Below, in pieces: positions 35,701 to 47,700 of a stretch of DNA of 64,000 nt. A model generated the notes under the pieces. The model worked only from the letters and a program-made list of their open reading frames with translations. It searched no databases and had not been told where the DNA came from. Source of the DNA: Gari tellinella (Eukaryota > Mollusca > Bivalvia > Cardiida > Psammobiidae). Every line of letters starts with the position of its first letter. The stretch's first letter is position 1. Location of the stretch: positions 23,942,189 through 24,006,188 of the forward strand of contig OV277869.1 of assembly GCA_922989275.2 (NCBI GenBank), given 5' to 3'. The position numbers were made by a program, and so were the translations under genes.

Positions 35701-38700
35701 ACATTTAGGAAAAACGTAACTCTTCTAGTCAGTATGCTAGTATACAACTTCCCGAATATGTCTAGTAGCGATATTCCCCGATAGTTACCTGGGACATTAA
35801 TGTCACCTTTCTTATGTATTGTCACTATTATGGCTTTACTCCATGATTCTGGAAACTGTCCCGTTTCATATAAGCGGTTGAATAAGCTATTGATTATTGG
35901 CAAAATAGCATCTATTCCTGAAATGAAGAATTCTGGGATTATGTTATCTTCTCCCGCACTTTTACCTCTTCGTAAAGCCTTTACAGCTCTTAAAATCTCT
36001 TCGTCCGTTATTTCCGTATTTAGAATTGCGTCCTCTATCTCATTAAAGTCTGTGTCAATCTCTATCTCGTTTGCATGTGTATCTTCTTCGGTTTGTTCTG
36101 AGCAAAATAGCCCTTCGAAGTACTCTTTCCATTCTTCCGCGCTTATGTTATGTTTTTGGTTGTTTCTAGTTTTAACTATTCTATTCAGTTTCTTCCAAAA
36201 ACTTCTAGGGTTATTAGCATTATCAATAAGCTCGTTGCATCTTTCCTTGTAATGCTGCGTTCGTTTCATGTCACATATTTCTTTGAAACTATTTCTCGCC
36301 TCTATATATCTGTTAAGATTTGAGTCCGTTTTACTTCGACGGAATTGTCTTAATAAATTGTTCTTTAAATATTTCAATTGCCGACATTCTGTGTCAAACC
36401 ATACAGGTTGTGTTGTGTTGGTATTTCGAGTACGGACCAAGCAACATTCGGCGCTTTTATACAAAATATCACAACAGAATTTCACAACATCGTCAATGCA
36501 GTTGGAAAGGTCCATAACGAAATTTAAGGTACTGCGCAGGTTACCTGTCGTCAATGTAACTCTCAGTTTATTTCGGTATATTTCTGTGTTATATTCATTA
36601 AACACATACTTATAAGTACTTGAATGATTGTCTGCTCTTTCACCAGATTGATTAACTTCCAAGTTAGAATTTACTTTAAGTTTACATACGATGGGCATGT
36701 GTCTTGATTCTGTTCTTTTCTCTATACTAAAGTCACTAATTCTTGTCCATAGGTAATCCGATACAATTAAATAATCAATAACACTACACCCTGTAGGACT
36801 TATATATGTGAATTCACCAGAGGTTTCACCATTAAATATTCTACCGTTTGCTATTCGTAAAACATATGCTTTACACAGTTCTATCAGGTCTTTACCAAAA
36901 ACATTACTTTTATTATCACAAGACATTCTTGGGGCAAAATTTTCATCATTTAAGAATAAGTCCTCGAACGGTTCAATATCAGTGTCATTGTTGCTACAGA
37001 CAATAAACTCATTTTCATTTGAAGTTCGTGCATTTAAATCTCCGAGTATAACTAGCTCTGTGTAGCCATTTGTCAGTAGGTCCATAATTTCTGATTCTAA
37101 CATGGCTATACCTTTTAGGTCATCTTGCGTATAAAAAGGCGACATTACTGGTGGAATGTACACAAACAACATAACTGTCTCACTGTCACTTACAAAACCG
37201 CTTTCCAATTTTAATGCAATCGCGAAGTTGCAGTCGTCATTGATTCTTGTAACATGATTATTGAGCTCTTTCTTTACAAATACCACAGTTCCACCCATTG
37301 CTCTACCCCGATTTGCATTTCGTTTGGCCTCTAGAAAATAACATACGTGATTTGGAAAAACACTAACTATTTCGGTACTTTCTATCAACCATGTTTCTAA
37401 GAGTGCAAATATGTCGAATTCCTGAAGGTAATTGATGAATTCATCATCTAAAATTTTATTTTTAAATCCATCGATATTCCAACAGAGTATATTTAAATTG
37501 TCTTTGTCATTTGGGCCTCGGCCTATTCCCTATTGAACATGAGAGGTGTCATCGATCGTCATGCTAGAGTTAGAACCACTGTCAGTAACATTGTCTGTTG
37601 CATCAACTTGTTGGATTACCTCATCTGTGATTTCGGTCTGATTAAGTCTCCGATTGGCTCTTATGAAGACACGATCATAGTTCTTAGTGTTTGTTGAGTC
37701 TTTGGGCTCACGTTCATACAATTTCCCTTTGTAGAAATAACCTACCGAACCTTTACCTTTCAATGACTTAAGCTGGCCTCTCTGCCGCTTGGTTAAGTCG
37801 TCACTCACTCGAATACCAACTATTCGTAATGCTTCACGCCCCATATATACCTTGAATTTGTCGTCATCGAATCGAAATGTGACCAATACCATTCTAGTAT
37901 AGTTGGGATCATAATCACCAAGGCGTCTAACGTGTTTGATGTCATCTGGTCGAAAACCTTCATTTGGACTGGCTACCTTTAGCACTTCATTGATTACCTT
38001 TGATTTCAATTGCTCATAAGTTTCATTATTTTGATCCTCTAAGCCAAACACGCGCATATGGTTTTTAATTGACTCGCGCTCAAGGTGTTCAATGTTCTCT
38101 CTCATTTCATCAAGACTGTCAAATTTGTGGCTATAGTCATTATTCATGCTGTCGACGTCTAGCTGTAAGTGTTCGTGTATATCTCGTAAAGAATTCATTT
38201 CCTGCTTTATATCTGTCATTTCATGTTTCATTTTCTGTTGATCATGTCTCAACTCACCTATCTCTTTTCTAATTGCTGAACTCTCTTGCTTAACAATATT
38301 TATGTCACTTTTCAATGAAGTCACTTCTTGTTTAACAGACTGTGTTTCCGTAATTAGTTTGTTTTCCGTAGATATAAGTCGTTTCTCAAGAGAAGTTATC
38401 GCTGTCAGTAGATCTGCCCCCGAAACTTCTCCAGTTATTGGGCCTGGGTTCAGTTCTATGTCCCCGGCAAGCAGAAGCTGTAGGAATTTAATGTATGGGT
38501 TCAGGTCAGCATTACACGAAAAGGATCTTGTAAACCAGCCAAAGGTTACTGCTGCTCCGTCGGAACTCGACCCTACACCTTCACGAATACTAAATGGGTC
38601 TGATGGTATCATTGAGAGGGAATATGTCGCAATCATGCGTTCCGCTAATGTTGTTACGGTCAGTATAATAATCATTGTGGCTAACGTCCGTAGATGTATA

Positions 38701-41700
38701 TCTGAACCTTTGGTATTGGCCGAATAAAGGATCCAAGTAAGATTCTTATTTCGTCTGTGATTTGGATGGAATGCACCTATTCTGGCCCTATATGTTGTTA
38801 AGTCGACACCCATAGCGTCTTTTATATTGGCTGTTCGCTTTATCTATAACGTTATGTCGTAGATGGACTATTGTTTACTGCAGTATTATAATTCTTTTGC
38901 TCTTTTTTTTGGTTCCGTAGATAGTATTTCGGGCAATTTTCGCCTCACTGCGTTCACTATTGTATATGTTCTAATGGCATGTATATGCTTCCGTAGATTT
39001 AAATTTCGGGCGATGTCACCCCACTATGTTGGCTATTGTATTTATTACGTAACAACTAAGCATACATCAAATACTGCACAAAGGGATTGTTTATCGATAG
39101 GTGTTACGCATGGCTGATAACCGATACCCGGTTTATACACAACAGTTTGAATTGTCAGCTTTACTCACTGTTTTTCAGTCTATTTCTTCATTTTTTTCTG
39201 AATATATTAAATCCAATCCAATCCTTGGAATCTCACAAATCCGTACATATAAATCTCTTTCTCTTCAGTTCTTTACTTTCTAAGCGAATGTCACTTTCCT
39301 ACGGAGCACAAAACAAACGTCTCACAACAATACCGTATATATAATCCTACTCAATAACGTAACACATTTACAACCGGGACTCTGACTATGCGCTACTTTA
39401 ACGTCAGTCCACAGACTGTGTGCAATATGCTCGGGCACAGAATCACCCTAGTAGAGCCCGACGTCCATTTACTGGAAGTGTTATGACGTTACGTAACTGA
39501 CGTGAACGGCTGCAATCCGTGTGTAGACAGCGTCACTGGTGTCGCCGGGAATGGAATTCCGTACTTGTTACGGATGAGTCGAGGTACAATCTCAGTTTTA
39601 GCAACGTTTTGGACACAAAAACAGCTTTAACAATGACGGCGACTTCGCGAATCCCCTCACGACGGAATGGAACGTGTTTAATCAATTGATCAAGCGCTAC
39701 GTTAACTCGATGAGAAAGCGTAAACTGGCACTCAAAAGGGCTAGAGATAGTGTTTAGCGCTAATAAGGCCCACAGGGAAATTACACAATGCGCACACGTT
39801 TGACTAATGTGACAGCAAATGACAAGCTTGCGCATACACACATATACTGACATTTTCGTTTTGTACCCCTACCATATTAACTGACGTCTAAATCACTCAT
39901 TACGTATGCAAGAAAGCTCAAAATTCACAGACATGTTCCAAACACATCCAAGTGACGTTTACAGCTTCAAAACATATAACACGCCCATCCATTTCCAGGA
40001 AAATAGGCCCACTTTGAAGTGTAAGGTTTCTTTTTTGGGTGAGTATATTTTCATTAGTGGAGGAATAAATTAAATGTGTAAAAATGTATATCTATGGAGT
40101 AATGGATTAACTTAACCTATTACCCCATAGCCTGTTTCTAGTTTTGAAGATAGATGACCACTTAAATCAGGTTGAAAGTAAAGCAGAATGCGCCTTAAAG
40201 GCGCATTCTGCTTTACTTTTAGCCTACTTTAAGCTAATATCTGTTAGGATATAGAAACTATTTCTTATGATACATATTTGTGACTGTTTAAAAGAGAACT
40301 ATTTCTCCAGTGGAGGAATAAATTATATGCGTACTAAGGGTTATTTATGGGGTAATGGGTTAAACTATGATTTATTTCATATCAACAGTTCGACGTTAGG
40401 GAGGATGAAGAGCAGAATGTCAAACTTTCTCAGACCATAGAGCTTTTACTGGCAGCAGGTTATTTCAGAGCTAGAATCAAGGGATTATCTCCCTTTGATA
40501 AGGTAAGTAAATACCTGTTTAATCCTTTACTTCATAGCCTGTTTCTAGTTTTGAAGACAGGTGGCAACAGAAAAGGTTGAAAGTAAAGCAGAATGGGCCT
40601 TAAGTCACATTCTGCTTTACTTTCAGCCTGCTTTTATCTAGAATCTGCTACAATACAGAAAAATATTTCTTATTATACATAGACATGTATAAATTGGAAC
40701 TCTTTTCTCCAGTGGAGGAATAAATTAGAGGCATAAAGGCATATTTATGAGGTTATGGGTTAACAATAAATCAAAGGGTTTTTGAAAGTGTCTCTTTTGT
40801 ATGAATAGACACTGCCTTTGGTAGATCTGAACAGCTGTAAAAGTTTGGATACGTACTGGTATATGAGATAAGACAAATGGTAGGTTATCAATAGTGTGGG
40901 CAGAAGTACTGGTATATGAGATAAGACAGATGGTAGGTTATCAATAGTGTGGGCAGAAGTACTGGTATATGAGATAAGACAAATGGTAGGTTATCAATAG
41001 TGTGGGCAGAAGTACTGGTATATGAGATAAGACAAATGGTAGGTTATCAATAGTGTGGGCAGAAGTACTGGTATATGAGATAAGACAAATGGTAGGTTAT
41101 CAATAGTGTGGACAGAAGTACTGGTATATGAGATAAGACAAATGGTAGGTTATCAATAGTGTGGGCAGAAGTACTGGTATATGAGATAAGACAAATGGTA
41201 GGTTATCAATAGTGTGGGCAGAAGTACTGGTATATGAGATAAGACAAATGGTAGGTTATCAATAGTGTTATGAGATAAGACAAATGGTAGGTTATCAATA
41301 GTGTTATGAGATAAGACAAATGGTAGGTTATCAATAGTGTTATGAGATAAGACAAATGGTAGGTTATCAATAGTGTTATGAGATAAGACAAATGGTAGGT
41401 TATCAATAGTGTTATGAGATAAGACAAATGGTAGGTTATCAATAGTGTTATGAGATAAGACAAATGGTAGGTAATCAATAGTGTGGGCAGAAGCCAGGCA
41501 GAAAGTATTGCTATTTTAACCCTTAGCCTGCCACGCACGACTATAGCTCCATATGCAAACAGCTTGGATCCGGATGAGACGCCGAGTAACTCGGCGTCTC
41601 ATCCGGATCCAAGCTGTTTGACACTCGGACAACATTTTCAGCAATTTTGAGCAACTTTGAAGCACTTTGAAACTTGAAGCAGACAAGAAATATTGCAGAC

Positions 41701-44700
41701 GACAATTTATTTGGTGGGCTAAGGGTTAATCTAATAATTAGTTTCCTAGTTCAATTTGAATGTTTCATGTTCAGTTAAAAAAAATAATCTGAAATTCAGA
41801 TTGTACATGTATCTATGTCCTTTGATTTTTTTTTTAATGAATATAAATAAACCGAATTATTAGTGTTTTCTTTTGACTTGGCCAAGTTATTTTTAGATTG
41901 GAACATTCTAATTGTAGTACCTTACTCGATGATTTCCGTACAGCCAGCAAGAGACATTGATAGCTGTATTTATTGTGCGCAATGTACAGTAGAAAAGACA
42001 TTATTCTTACCCGTTTAAACACAAACGCAATGCACTAAACTGTGGAAATTTTACTTTTAGAAATTTTAACTATATTTTTAATCTGAGTAGCAAACAGGTT
42101 GGAGCCTGATCAGATGCCGGGTTACGCGGCGTCTGATCTGGCTCCAATCTGTTTGCAATCGGCTAAAACAAGGTATTTGGCACACCAGTGTCCCACTTGG
42201 ATCAAAAAATGAACTTTAATGTAGCATTTTGAAATTTAGAGCATCAAAAAGTTAAAGCTTTGACCACGCATATCAAATCTTGTTTTAAGTTTGCAGCTTC
42301 TACAAATGTATTTTTGTAGAGGTTTTAAAGTATACGTCAACTTAATGTTACGGACACTACATCAGGCATATAACAACACTTATTTTCTTCAAAACATAAC
42401 ATATTTATTGATTTAAACACATAACTTCAAACATGGAATGTAAATAAGATAACTGAAATGAAATATAGTTGAATTCAAATTCAAAACTGATTTTTTTTTT
42501 AATTTTAATACGTACAGGCGCAAAACTTCAAAAAAATGAACTTGCAACGTTTCACCTAACATTTGTCATCCTCCAAACCCAATGTTAAAATCACATCTAT
42601 TTGCTAGTACAAGGACTTAGTTTTATATTCCAGTCACTTTTCAATGTTCAAAATGTGTTCAATTATTTTCTTTGGACATACAATTATCTCAAACCACTTT
42701 TGTTACGGACACTACAATTCCAAACTCGACCGTTAAGCTACAATGGGGGTAACAATGCCAAACTATTTAAAGCAGACTTGTTTGTGTTTTCATATAAGGG
42801 TAACCCTTACATTGTCTAATTCACTTGTTTGAAACTTAAAAGGCCCCTTTTGTTTACAATTTCAGGGTTTAAAGTGTCCCTATGGTATTGTCAATCAGCT
42901 CTTACGACAAAGTCACTTGTTTGTTTAGGCCATGTGCACAAACCCCCTGATTTTTTCATGTATTTAAGCCAACACTCCTCTTCATATATATTTGTAACTT
43001 CTGCCACATAAACACATATGGGTTCTTCTTTGGTTTCAAATCAAAAGCAAAAAAATCCCCAGAGTTGTAACTTTTGGACTATTGAAGTTGCTGTGTGGTA
43101 TTTTTTGCTGTTTACTGTTTCTTAGCGGTTTCTGTTTCCTGTGGTTATATCATCCTATTCCTATTCTGAAGCAGGTGTTTATGCTGAAGGCCTAGTTTTG
43201 ATAATCTTCATTCACCCTCTGATTGTCCTTTGACTTGCATGTACCTGTAATGGCAAGTTTTCTCTTTTCCCCAGTGACCTTGACCACAAACTTAGGGCCC
43301 GCTTTTTGCTTTCGAAATCTGTGTTTAGGTTTTAAAAAATGCTTATAATTGCTATGACTCTTGATGTCTTGTTTTTATAGTTTTGAGTATATGGACAAGG
43401 CCTTTTCATGAACACAAAAAGTTCTGACCCTTATGACCTTGACCTCAGACTCTGTCTTTAAGATTCCAAATGTGCCTTCGGCGAGCTTTATTGTATCTCT
43501 GACAACTCCATTCTTTCTAAGAGCAGCTTGTACATTAAATTTTGTACTTCAGGATCTGAAGATGCCATCAGGTTAATCTGTAGTATTTTCTTCTGTCTTA
43601 GTCAGACTTCTTCAGCCCTGAATATTTTTTAGGGTTTTCTGTTTTCTGACAATTTCTTCTCATCTTAACTCTCAGTGTAGTATTCACATTTTTCTTCTCA
43701 GCTTCCACTCCCAGTGATGAACTCTTGCTCTGATCTGCAAAATATATTTAAGATATATTGCCATTTCAATCGTTAATCGATTATTTCATAATAATAATTT
43801 CATGATTAGACCCAATTGAAATATGCAGCACTATATGCTATAAACTTAAAGTAATAAACTGTGCAGATACAGATCAAAGGGCTCTAATCCTTTACTCCAT
43901 AGCCTGTTTCTAGTATTGATGACAGGTGACTACTAAAAGCAGTTTGAAAGTAAAGCAGAATGTTCCTTGAGGTGCATGCTGCTGTACTTTCAGCCTGCTT
44001 TAAGCTACCATTTACTAGAATAAAGAAAATGGTTTTTTTTATAATATATATTTATGACTGTAGAAAATGGAACAATTTTTTTCAGTGAAGGAACAAATTA
44101 AAAAGTGTTGAAATGTGTATCTTTGGAGTAATGGGTTAAAAGAGTTCTTTGATGTTGGATCTATAATCATGTTTCATAAATTGTTTAGGCTTAGATTCTG
44201 GGGCCCTTTCAAGATCTCAATAATGTGAGTCTATATTCTATACCATTTGAACTATCTCGTAACCTTTGACCACACAGTTGCACTTCTTTTACTTGCAAGC
44301 AGTATAAGTTTTGATTAGAAGGATCTAAACAAGAGCTCTCTGAACCTTTACATTTAGTTATTTTCAAATTTCTCATACATGTTAAGCATTATAACATTTG
44401 CACTACAGATCTGACTGAACAGAATTATATTTTAGAAGAATTCATAAATGTTGTCAAACACAGATCATCATGAGTTGGGTTATGTGTGCTTTAGACCATT
44501 TGTTTCTGTAGAAACCAAGTCAAAATTGTCTGTAAGTGTATAACCTGGTCAAATGGCTTAGATAATGAAAGAAACAGATGTGTAAATACTTAAATAGATT
44601 GCCTTCAATAAATTAAATAGATCATGTAGTGTCCGTAACATTTTTGACAAGAAGAAATAAGTTTAGGAAAGACATGATTGCTGTGAATCAAACAGACACT

Positions 44701-47700
44701 AAGGTTTTAAATATGTTGTTTAAAAGGCCTATATGACTTGATACAAGGAACACAATTCTATTTGATGTAATACATGAGTCAAAAAATTCTTTCAGATTAT
44801 TTGCATCACTAAATTTGACTTAAATGGTGTTTGAAATATAAGAGAGAAAGATAATGATCACTTATATTGGGTTAATTGCAACATTTGTTTTGTTTGGGAA
44901 CATTATTTAAAAAAGTCAGATGTAACAATTGAGCGTTGGGCTACTTGAGCATGGTTACACAGAAATGCCTGTAATATGTTACGGACACTACATTTTATCA
45001 ACAAGCAATGCTTTAAGTCTTTATTACATACCTTTGCCATCATGTAGACTCAAATTGTTGGTTTTGTCCATTACTCAGGACTTCTTTCTTTCAGTTTGAC
45101 ATGATAGAAGACTATTTCAGCCCTTTCTTGTTAAACTGGGCACTGGTCTGGTGAACTGGAAAATTTCTTGGAAGCACACCCCTCTTTCGATTGCAATATA
45201 ACATCTTACTATTGTTGCATCAAACAAGATTTTCTTGTATTTTCTAAGAGTATTTAAGTGATGGAATAATCCATAATAAAACTTATTGCTCTGCAAAGCT
45301 GCAAAACTAAGAAAAAAGCTCTTGAAGTTTGATATGATGAATTATCAGTTTAAGTGTACAATTTTTGTAGTGTCCGTAACACTAAAATCACGAAAAAAAC
45401 AATATTTCAAATCAAGGAAATCTTTAATATTTTAGCTTTTGCATACAAACCTTCATAGAAATAATATTTGGAAATTTAAAATGTCTAATGTAAATACAAA
45501 TTGACTTTCTAAACCCACTGTTACGGACACTACAGAAAATTCATTTTCCGCTTTTCCGCATTCGAATGCTAAAATTTTATAAATGCAAAGTGCAAATTCA
45601 AAGATATTTCGGTATTTCAAACTTTGATTAAAAATGAGTCATTTTAAACACTAACCTCCAGTTTATTGACAATATAGCAGTTCTTTACAGACATATAACA
45701 AAGCATACCCTCTGTGAATCTGATGATTAGGCCAAATCACCTATTTCAGTTATACGGTCATAACTTTCTTAATATACCGTCTATTTTCATCATCCACCTA
45801 TAAAAACTTAGTAAACAAATACATCTATGAGACTGTCTTAATTACAGCTGATTTTAAGGTGGTTAAAATATTGTATTCTGAGCTCAAAATTAAAATTTAT
45901 TGAAGTGGGACAGCATAACGCTTAAAAATGGCCATTTTTGGGGCATATCTGTTACAATATCTCAACAACGGAGTTAGATATTGACTTAAAATTTTGAGGC
46001 TATCAAGATTGGTCATAGCTTCAAATATTGAATGCAAGAAAAGCATTGGCTCTCTATTCAGTTACTTTCAGTCATCATATAACATCATTTTTACTCTACT
46101 GTGCCAAATACCTTGTTTTAGCCGAATGGAAATAATAGTTTTAGTATATGAATGCGTTTATTGGGAACGAATAAAATATCAGTAAAGGTAGCGCAGCAGT
46201 CTCGTGCTGCATGAGGATCATACTTATCTCAAGATTGAAGAAGACAAAAAGGAGTAGAACCAATGACCAAGGCAGGATGTGGTAAACTGGCTTTTATTCA
46301 ACCAACGTTTCGTCTAATCAATAGACTTCTTCAAGATTGTAGGAAAGTGTACGATTATATATTCGATGTTACCTTGCTTACCTATTTACCATTATTAACT
46401 ATTCGGTTTTAAAAATAACTCGGACAAGTCAGAAAAATAATTACTAAAAAGAAGACCCATTTGTGGTATCACGGGCAAACTTGTGAAATCTGAAAGCAGG
46501 ACGAAAGTAAAGCAGAAAGGGTTCTCTTAAGAGATCCTTTTATTACTTTCCTGTATACATGCATGTTAACATTTTATTATCTTACCTTTAGGTTGTTGGG
46601 GGTATGACATGGTGCATCACAACTTGCAACATTGACATAGATGTTGACTTATTATTCCAAGAGAACTCAACGATTGGTCAGAAAATGTAAGTACAGTAAA
46701 AACTCTCTAACACGGCCACTTACTTGTGTTGATTTTTAGAAGTTTATGACAGGTGTCTGATTAAAAGCAAGGTGACAGAAAAAAAAGCTCCTTTAGGAGC
46801 TTTCTGTTTTACTGTTACCTTGCTTTAAGCTGACACCTGTCTTTTATACAACCAATAAGCCATCATTTAAGTGGCCGTAATGGAGAGGTTTTACTATAGG
46901 AATAAACAACAAATTTTTGACGTTCATGAAGCCCGAAGCTAATGTAGTCATACCGTCATGAGCGGCAAAGAGATGTTGTTTATTCCTTATATTTATATTT
47001 ATATTTTCTGTCTTGTCAATTTAATGTGTTTATTGGCCAGATTTGTTTTTCTGTATAAGAATTTATCATATACCGGTCAAAGAGGTTTGATAGATGTAAT
47101 GTCGATGTAATAGCCATTCCAGTTTCTAAATATGGTGAGAAAGTAGTCCCAACTACATGTACTGTAACTGTATTAAAAATTCAGGATTTTTTCCAGTAAA
47201 CTTTCTCTCTGTGAATGGAAAAGACTTGCAAGGCAAACAAATAACAGTGCAACTTGAATATCTATTTCCAAAGCACATTCTAAAAATACAGGTCGCGGTT
47301 GTTTTCTTAACCCATTTACACACATAGCAACGCGATGGCAACGACCTATGGGTCTGTATCACTCCGCTAGTGTCATATGACCGTCGACCAATGGGAGCTT
47401 AGTGTTAAGTGCCCGATGTAGTCTATTTGAAGAAGTCCACGAATAGCACGGGGGAAATCCGAACTGGCTAAAACCAGTTCGGAAGTGAGGGTTCATCGGC
47501 AGATGTACCGCATATTTTTAATAGGATTACATAAAGACTTTACAGGGTGAATGTAAATATTGTAATGTGTAAAACATTGTTGACACTCAGATGTTAAGCT
47601 CCAGATAAAACTCATAAATACTTCATGTGCTTATATCTTTCTTGACATGCCCCTAACGAAAGCAAGAATTGACTCATTCACCCTTGAAGCATCGCATAAA

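Larger units (their letters stand above)
33490..39350 (-). mobile_element. Near-full-length non-LTR retrotransposon (LINE)
   Basis: Minus-strand element with a 5' UTR (about 39350-38814), ORF1, ORF2 and a 3' UTR ending in a short tandem tail (TGACAA on the plus strand, 33489-33530). ORF1 has a coiled coil and RRM-like region; ORF2 has APE endonuclease and reverse transcriptase. It belongs to the CR1/L2/Nimb-like part of the LINE tree; I do not assign a clade. Possible target duplication TCAATGAC/TCAATAAC at the two junctions is weak. Inserted within a Tc1 transposase gene. Confidence 0.85.
30559..40045 (+). mobile_element. Tc1/mariner-type transposon relic with an internal LINE (9487 bp)
   Basis: Perfect 29-bp terminal inverted repeats at 30559-30587 (TACTCACCCAAAAAAGAAAC...) and 40017-40045, flanked by TA (30557-30558 and 40046-40047). 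The flanks are the two halves of a family A MITE. It contains a broken Tc1-type transposase read from the plus strand (33280-33489 and 39346-39757) and the LINE between those halves. Without the LINE the element would be about 3.6 kb. Inactive because of LINE insertion, frameshift, stop and deletion. Confidence 0.88.
41862..46437 (+). mobile_element. Family I element split by a 3,965-bp insertion
   Basis: Left part 41862-42159 (CTTTTGACTTGGCCAAGTTA ... type 2 hairpin ... TTTGCAAT) and right part 46125-46437 (AATGGAAATAATAGTTTTAG ... AACTCGGACAAGTCAGAA). Together they match the copy at 6340-6911. Confidence 0.75.

Noticed and set aside
35800..36252. 150-codon plus-strand frame
   Set aside because: Antisense shadow of the LINE ORF2 reverse transcriptase.
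37388..37390. ATG at 37388 as the true start of LINE ORF2
   Set aside because: It would remove the conserved first endonuclease motif (ILCWNIDG), which is intact upstream in the same frame.
41206..41538. 110-codon minus-strand frame with repeating [12 protein letters not shown]
   Set aside because: It arises only because the 36-bp minisatellite unit is a multiple of three.
42346..45534. CRISPR array for the repeated 16-mer TGTTACGGACACTACA
   Set aside because: Copies are 0.35-1.9 kb apart, in both orientations, in a eukaryotic transposon; no regular spacers.
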